A stretch of DNA of 64,000 nucleotides, from contig CM067570.1 of the NCBI GenBank assembly GCA_034336665.1, positions 22,401,002 to 22,465,001 of the forward strand, read 5' to 3'. A program made the translations under genes and the position numbers. The notes below the pieces were generated by a model. It ran no database searches and was not told the DNA's origin. It saw only the letters and a program-made list of their open reading frames with translations. Below, one piece after another: positions 54,601 through 63,600 of this stretch; position 1 is the first letter of the stretch, and each line of letters opens with the position of its first letter. This DNA is from Luscinia megarhynchos. Lineage: Eukaryota > Chordata > Aves > Passeriformes > Turdidae.

Positions 54601-57600
54601 AATAGATAATTTTTAGTGCTTTGACAACAACAGCACAAAGGACAGAGGAAACTTGTATAAAAAGAATGATAGGATATGCTGATCTATACCTTTGGAAGCT
54701 TCTGGTTTTTTAAGCAGAGTTTTTCTCTAAGAATACTTTTTTTAGGCAATTCAGACACTTGAAAGCTATTTACTGATTTTGATTTTATGATTAAACACAA
54801 CTTGAGAAACAGAAAACAGAAAATAAGAGATATACAACATAAACACCACAAACCTGACATGTTGACCATGGACTGTTAAATCAGAAGCTATGCAACAAAG
54901 AGTGAAAAAGTAAAGATGCTTATCACTAAAAGACCTCAGTTCTACCAGGCTCTCAAAGTACCTTTAGATGGTGGAGATTCTGGTCTTTTAGGCACAGGAG
55001 TAGGTTCTGGCTTTTTAGGCATAGCAATAGGTACTTTTTCTTCTGGAACAGCTTTCCTAATGGCTGCAGGCACTTTAAAGATATTAGTTCATTTCAGTGA
55101 GAGAAAGACATGTCATGAAAAATCTCAAGTTTTTCATCTAAGTAAGATACTTAAAGACTGAACACAAATATATGTTATGCTGAACAAAGACTAAAAGACA
55201 AACATGAATAATTTAATTTTCCTGGAGCTCAAGACTTAGCAAATTGTAGGAAGAGGTGATGAAGAAGTTATATACCTCTAGGTGCTGGAGGCTCCTCTTT
55301 CCTATGAACAGTAGAAATTTCTTCTTCTATGTGAATCTCCTCATAAACTTCGTGTACTTGAAAGATATTAGTTTAAACACTTAAATTAACTTAAAATATC
55401 TTCAGAAAACAAGACAGCATGTTAGTTAAATAACATATATAATCAAATATTCAAACTCCTCTGAAGATACAGGTCTATCTTATATCTGTGTGCAAAATTA
55501 GGATAAAATTTCAAATAAGGGATGAAAAATCCCCTCATGTTCTACCCTGACCTGATCTCTGCAGTCTGTCAGAAGAAAGATGTGTGACATGTCCTAAACT
55601 GAGCTACTACCTTGAGTGCAGAGATAGGCCCTGTCTATCTAAGTTCTGTCACTTTTTCTTTATTTTTTTCCCCCTTTGGACTGATCTCAAGTAGCACTTA
55701 ATTTTAAGAACAACTACAGGTGATATTTTAAAATATATTAAAAATTAATTTTTACTGTTGCAAGTAACCCAAGCTGTTAAGTAAACTCTAGTTTATGATA
55801 AACAGAATGCTCTCAAAATAATTTATATAAGAAAACATATTTGTATCCTTCAAACTTAAAATTTCTTATACCTGTAAAGTGTGAAGGTTCTTCTCTAGGT
55901 ACAGCAGGAGGTATTTTTTCTTTGTGGACAGCTTTCTTTCGTACTTCAGAAACTTAAAAATATTGGTTTATTTTAGAAATTTGCATTATGAAATAAGTAA
56001 TACAGTTTTGTAAAAAAATTAAATGTACTAGAACGATAGGAAAAATATTTGGTATTGAGATGTGAATAAAACTCAACAACTTCACCTTCTGGAGTCTGTT
56101 ATTTTTCTAACTCCTAGTATTTATGATTCTGAATACGCTCTTTCTGAAAAGATAATGTTTTTGTTTTTTTATATTTGGGTTTTTAATTTCATTTGTGGGA
56201 TGTTTTTGGGTGCATGTGTACGTGTGTGTTTAAGGACTTTCAGAACTAAAAAGGGGTTTTTTTTTGAAATTTAAAAATTACCCATAAAAGGAAGCTAAAT
56301 TCCAGTTCAATTAACTAATTATTAGGTTTCCAACATGAATAGAGCTCTTCAGTTCTAGAGTTGTGCAACAAAATCATGTTTCTATTAAAAATTTTCTGGC
56401 TTTCTATTTTGTCCTGATTTAAAGTCATACCTTAATCTTTACTTTTTAAAAATCCCTTGATATGACTGCAAGGAGTCCTTTTGCAAATAAGCTTCTATCA
56501 CAACCTTTTAGACTTTTTTCCAATATATTGTCAGAGAAAGTATTTTGAGAAATAGAACATGAGACATGAAGTCAAAAAATACAAGACCTAATCCCTGTCT
56601 AATCCCTGAATCGCCTGCCTACTAAATTTCTGTGTCTAATTTAGTCTTCCTAAATTTTAAATTCTTTATGCAGAATGTATCAATCTGTTTAAGCAACTGC
56701 TTATAGAAAACAAACAAAAAAAGAGAACTGCTAGGTGTCTATAACATGTGGTTGTGTTGTTTAAGGAAAACAAGTTAGCTGGGTTTCTCATGTGGTATTT
56801 GACTTTCATAAGAGGTTAGAGAGAGTTAATTCAGAGGTAATGTACCTTTAGCTGGAGGAGCTTCTTCTGCAGGTACAGCAACAGGTATTTTCTTAAGTGG
56901 GACAGTTTTCTTTGTCACTGCAGATACTTCAAAAATATTACATTTTTTTAAAGGACATTATAATACACAAAGTGTAAGTAGCAAAAAAGCAATGACAGAC
57001 ACATAGCATCTAAGAAAACATTAGAATGAAAACCTTAAATAACAGATTAGCACACAGATGGAATGATGAAGATGAATGATTTGTGGGAATGTGTTGCTTT
57101 ACAGATTGCTTGAAGAGTTGGTTTACCTTTTTTAGCTGCTGGAGCTTCTGGTTCACTTGGAGCAATAAAAGGCATCTTTTCTTCTGTTGGAACTTCTCCA
57201 TAAACTTCAGGTTCTTTAAAGATATTAGTTTATTTAACATATTTTAATATTAGTTTCAAGACAGACGTAGAAAGACAAATAAAACATGCAGAAATGTATA
57301 TGGACAAAGAGCTGTCTGAACACAAGTTACTTAAATATCTTTCATATCTAATAATTTTTAAAATGCTAAACACCTTTTTTACATTTAGTGTAACATTTTA
57401 AATTTAAAGTTTTAAAAGTACTGAATTATGTCTAAATTTGTGGACATATCTAATATCTAATATAAAAAATCTAAAATATCTAATATTTTACAGATCAATA
57501 TAGAGCATGACTTGATATATTCTCTGGAATTTATTATTTGGTAGATGTGTCATTGATGTACCTTCGTAAAAATGAGGCTCCTCTTCTCTAGGGATAATGG

Positions 57601-60600
57601 TGGATACTTTCTCTTCAAGGACAGCACTCTTATGAAACTCAGGAACTTCAAAGATATTAGCTTTTTTTTAGTAACTTCAAAGTAATTTGCAACTTTTAAT
57701 ATCCCAAACAGAAATAAACCCAGAAAACTAAGTTGTTTTGAGGTTTGGAAAGTTTTTAAGAATTAAATATGATACAGTTCTAGAACTGCCTTCCTGGAAT
57801 GATGAACTGTGTGAAGATATTTATGGTTTCAGCTCTTAAAGAGAGCCATTTGCTTTCCTTACTGTCATGCTCTTCCTTCTGGTTGGTTAAAGCTTTAATA
57901 GCTTTAAATTACTGGCTCTTGCCCTATTACTTCTTCACCAATATAATGACCTGTGTATTGGTATCAAAACCCCAGTTTATACTAAATTCACAACTGTATT
58001 ATAAATAGAAAAGCACTGAAGCTTTACATACTGGTGGTGTAAGCAGCAATACCTCCTCTGCACGTTTTCATTCATAATTCAATGATTTACTGTCCAGTAC
58101 ATGTCTGAAATGTTTGCCCCAGAGTTTGGGATTTATCAGTGAGAATTCAATCTCCACTTAGAGACTGGGTACTCTTGCAGTGGTGTAAAGAACATGACAA
58201 ATTTTAATGATGTTAGCTGGGAAGAATGGCACAAATATTTCCTTGCCATGAAATCTCATATCAGGGGCTCCTTTACCTTTCACGGGTGGAACTTCTATTT
58301 CAGGTGTACGTGTAGGTTTCTTTTCTTCAGGGACAGGTCTTTTGAGATGATCTGGCCCTTTAAGATATAATTTACTTTTAGGGCTTTCAAAGCTACTTGA
58401 AAGAAGTTAGAAAGAAGAAGAGCAAGTCTAACAAGGAAGATTCTTGAAACATCAAAGAATTAAATCCTTCCTGAAAGAACATTTATGTTAATTTTACAGA
58501 TAAGACAGAAGAATAAAATATGAAAACATACATTCTTGAAAGATTCCTTTCCAGTAGAAATAAAGATATTATTTTTTTCTGAACTGTTTTCACGTGCAAG
58601 TTAATGACAGAACACACATTTTTTAAAGTGACTAACATGTTTTCAACGAATTACTTGAAGCCAACAGGCAAAGGAGACTCAATGAAAAACAGATGAATGA
58701 AAAACCCAGTGGGAACATAAAACATATATACACGTTTGTCAACAAATAATGAGGACAAAAGACTGAAGTTAGAGGTCATATTTCACAAGGACAATGAAGA
58801 GGAAGTATACCTTTAGCTGGTGGAGGTGCTTCCTTTTTAGGAATAGCAGGTGGTACTTTTTCTTTTGGAACAGGTTTCTTCGGCACTGCTGGCACTTTAA
58901 AGACATTGGTAGTTTTTTAAAGGAAGTTTGCAGTATGAGTATTATGTAAGAATAGAAGTGAAACAAAAAGAAAACAATGCAGAGAGTCAGAAAACTTAGC
59001 AAAACACAAAAATATTTCTCAGATACATAAATACACGTAATAGAAAAGAGGGCAACTATCTGGATTATTTTGTTTGGATTAAGGCAGCTAGAGTTTCAGT
59101 TTTTGGATAAATTTTGGATAGGGTTAAGCCTTAACAATTAGGTTTAATGTACTATCAGCTCGAATTAATGGTAGCTTTTCTGTAAAAACAAACAAGCAAA
59201 CTAATCCACACTTTCCCACTGATTTAATTCTGACAATTCTTATGAGAAATAACTTTAAAAGTTAGCACAAAACGAATTTCTGGAAAATTTAGTGCTATGA
59301 ACAGAAAATTACAGAACTCTGGGCTAGTTCAGTAACTTCTCTAGTCCTTGCTGAAATTGCTATTTGTGACATTTATGTTCCACAAAGCCTGATACAGAGG
59401 ATACCTATTAAGATAACACACACTCCAGCACATCATTAGGTTAAAGAAAGTTCTAGTTTTTTGAGGATTCTGCAGGAAACTAGAGTTTCAATGATTAGCT
59501 TTAAAATATCACTTATGTTGTTAATTAATTAATTAAAATTAAGATACGAACTTAATTCCCTTTTTCTCCAGGAAATAATTTGTTTGATTTTTCTTTTATT
59601 AAACAAATAAAATCTTTTGGCGATCTGTCTTTTACAGTATTGTGAAAGAAAGCTAAGAGTCTAGCCGTCAATCCAGCATAGGTAAAGTACTGGATTTGAA
59701 GATTCAGAGACTCATGCAGAAGGCTGTGTTTTCAAATTTATCTGATGGATGATATACCTTTAGCAGGTGGAGCTTCTCTTTTAAGAGCAGGTACTTTTTC
59801 TTCCGGCAGAGGTCTTTTGGGCAGCTCAGGCACTTTAAAAAATATGTCATCATGGATTATAAATTACTTAGGATGAAACAAAGACAGCAAGCAGACCACT
59901 CACTTATTTGTAGAGGAACCATCTCATAATTTATGCAGAAAAAAGGGAGGAGTCATCTCAGAATTCTTGAGTAATGAAATAAGAAATACCAATGTACATA
60001 TTTTTGGTACATTGTAGATGTACTTTCTGTTTGGTGTGAGGGATCCTATGATCACAAATTTAAATGATGGGAAGGAAGGTTCCACATGAGTCCTAACATC
60101 TTTGTAACTCAAAGGAGCTAAACTGGACAAAATAATTAAATATTAATGCATAAAATTAATTCAGGTTGAAGCTGAATTCCATCAGAAGATTAACATTTTC
60201 TCTGCTTGTGTTATATCTCCATTATTTCACTCTTGGGCAGTCAGAGAGGGAACCCTTCCAGTTTACACTGAAGGGAATTCCTTAGGAAGGACTAGGATAG
60301 AGACAACCTCTGAACTGATTGATCATTACCAGCAACAGACACACACAGGACTACAAACAAGGCAAAATATAAATAAACACCCAAAGGAGGCTTAAGCAGT
60401 AACTGAAAACTCAACACACTATAAGAACAAAGAAGTCATGACTTGATTTACCTATAGCTGCTTTGGTCTCATAAGCCTCCTCATATACCTCCTCATATTT
60501 CTCATAGATCTCTTCCTTCTCCTTAAACTCATACTTTTCATAGACATCTTCCTCCTCAGCCTCTGCTTCATATTCCTGTTCCAGAATTTTCTTATATCCC

Positions 60601-63600
60601 TCTGGTTCTTCAGGTTCCTCATATGCCTCAATTTCTTCAGCTTCCTGAACCTTCTCAAACTCCTCAATGCTTTCATATGTCTCATACTTCTCATATTCTT
60701 CATAGGCATATTCATACTTCTCCACCACAGGTGCAGGAGCAGGGACTTTTTCTTTCCGTACAAGTTTCTTGGACACTTCAGGCACTTTAGAAACAGTATT
60801 GTTGTTACTACCTGACAATTATTTAAATGGGTTTTTTTACAGTTAACCAAGATAATTGACAAAGAACAGAGAACGTGCATGATAACCTCAAAAATAATTT
60901 AAATTAAATAATTATGCTTCTGAAAAGAAAAAAAATATAAAAGATTTTAGAATAAGGAGGAAAAAAATCTTTGGGAGAAATAAGAAGAAATATATCTGTA
61001 CCTTTGGTTGGTGTCGGTTCTTTGGGTTTGGGCACAACAGCCTGCACTTTCTCTTCTGCCACAGCTCTCTTACGCACCTCTGTGACTTTAAAGATACAGA
61101 TTTTGTTTAGGAATTGAAAAACACGAAATCACCTTAGAGCAGTGTAAATGGAAAAGCACAAGAAACAGAGCTTTATGGTTCAACATTGCAAACATTGAGA
61201 ATAAAGAGTTTTAACATAAATTCAGACAAAGATCTTGTACAATAGACACAAAAGTTAGAAAGAAGAAGGTCAAGGGTATTCCTAGCATAAATATTAATTA
61301 TAAAGAGGACATATACCTTTTGCAGCTGGAACCTCCACTTTTTCAGCAGGAGCAACCAGCACCTTCTCCTCAGGAGTAACCTTCTTAGGCACCTTGGGTA
61401 CTTTAAAGATAAGACCTAACTTCAGTGCACTTTTGCACAATTTTTAAATGGACACAAAGCCAGAAGTTTACAAACAACAGAGCAGAAACTTACAAACAAA
61501 TCGTATAGTCACAAATACAACACAGGACAGAAATACTAAAGTATCCCTTGCTAAACTCAACTTGGATCAAGAATATTATCAGTTAACCATAACAGCATTT
61601 GCAGTCTGCAGTACCTTTGGCTGATGGAGCTGGCACCTTTTTAGGAACAGGTTCTTTCACTTCAGGAATGGGTTTCTTAGGCATCTCAGGCACTTTAAAG
61701 ACATTTTATTTTAAGAATGTCATCCACCAGTAGTACAAGAAAGTGAACAGAAAACATGTACAAAGAGACATAATAAGAACTGATCTGCAGAATATATTTT
61801 TAAAAGATGAAACAGAAATTTAAACGAAAGACACTTGACACCCATGGGCAGACTTCTTGAGCAATTCAAATAATTTTAGAGCTTGTTTTGTGCTAGAAAT
61901 TTGACAGGCACTCTGAGATATCAATACAGAAATGCAGCAGGCACACAAAGCTAACGTAAATAACAAACAAACTAAACAGAGACACTGAATGAGAATAACG
62001 CATTGTTTACTTATGCACCTTTTGCTGGAGGAAGCTCCAGTTTCTCAGGTGGAGGTACAGGTGTTTTTTCCTTTGGGACAGGTTTCTTAGGAATCTCTGG
62101 CTCTTTAAAGATATTATTTTGCAAACACATGTTAAAATTGCTTTTGGAGCAGTAAAAGTGTGAACATGGAAACAAGATAAAAACACAGAACAAGACCACA
62201 AACTCCCCCCAAAACATATATAAGAGTTACATAAAACTTCAAACAAGAAATTTAGATGAATTTTAATGAACACAAAAGATGTCATGAGTGACTTGCAAGA
62301 AAAGATCATGTACCTTTTTCTCTTACAATTTCCTCTGGAGCAAATTCCTCTTCTTCCTCAGGAACAAAAATGGGAACCTTTTCTTCAGACACAACTTTCT
62401 TTGCAACCTCGGGCACTTTGAAGATATTATTTTAAGAGCTTTACTTTCACAACATCACAAAGAAAAATCCATAACATAAAACACAAAGACACCAACTTTA
62501 AAGTAACATTAGAAATAAAAATAGGGGAAACTATTGGGTATTTTTTAGTCCCTGAAATCAGTAATGTGCAATTGGGTTACAAGGATTATATGAGGATTAG
62601 CAATTTTGCCCAATTTTTAATTTCACAGTGTCATTGCAAACAGAAAATATTAGCAAGATATGTTAATAGCCTTCCTCCACTTTGAATTTCACATCTAGGG
62701 TGTAAGATCTGGTATGATCAGTAAATTGATGTTATTTTTATATAAGTTTAGCTAAAACTCTTGAGAATGTAGCTTATTCTCAAGGCACGTGTAAGAGTTA
62801 TCTCCCCAAATTCAAGAATTTCCAGGTAAAGTGCCATAAATTTTAATTTTAGCTATTTTGTTTAAAGAAAACTTAAATTACTTTAAAAATTATTTCTGGA
62901 TGATAATGTCGTAAGGAATTATTTCATTCACAGTAATCTCTTAAAGTGGAAAAAAGATCATTCAAGGCCTGATTCTCAGCTGACTGCAGTCAATAACAAA
63001 ATAGACAAGCCCTGTGTGAGCCCTAGCACTGCTCACTACAGGGAAGCAGCAGGGTGCTACAACCAGGGACCTGAATTCCCATGAGTATAAATTGAATGCT
63101 AAATCAGGTTCCACTGAAATGTGAAAATAGGAGGGAGAGGAACTATCTGCATATACCATGATGTGATATACCTTTAGCTGGTGGAATTTTCTTTACTTTA
63201 GGAACTGCAACAGGTACTTTTTCTTCTGGGACAGCTCTCTTGGGCACCTCTGGCACTTAAAAGATATTGTTTTGATAAGAAATTGGTAATTGCTTTTAGA
63301 ACATCAAAGCTACTAAAACGACAGAACAAAGTCACAAAGACCAGAAAGAAAACTCCTCTCAGAAGGTTAATTACATCCAGCTTAAAACAATCACTGGAGA
63401 TGAAGATCTATTAATAAATTGACCAAAGCTCTCATAATCTTCAAGAAGGAATGCTGTACCTCTTGCTGGCATCTCTGGAACCTCTTCCTCTTCTTCAGGA
63501 GCAAACATAGGTACCTCCTCACTGGGACGTCGTGGTATTTCTGGCACTTTAAAGATAGTTTTTAATTGTAGAAAACTTGGACACAACTTACACAGAAGCT

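Noticed and set aside
36800..63560. Regularly spaced CACTTTAAAGATATTA strings that look like an array of short direct repeats
   Set aside because: Not a CRISPR or mobile element. Each marks the 3' splice site and first codon of a PEVK exon, with exons of about 84 bp between irregular introns.
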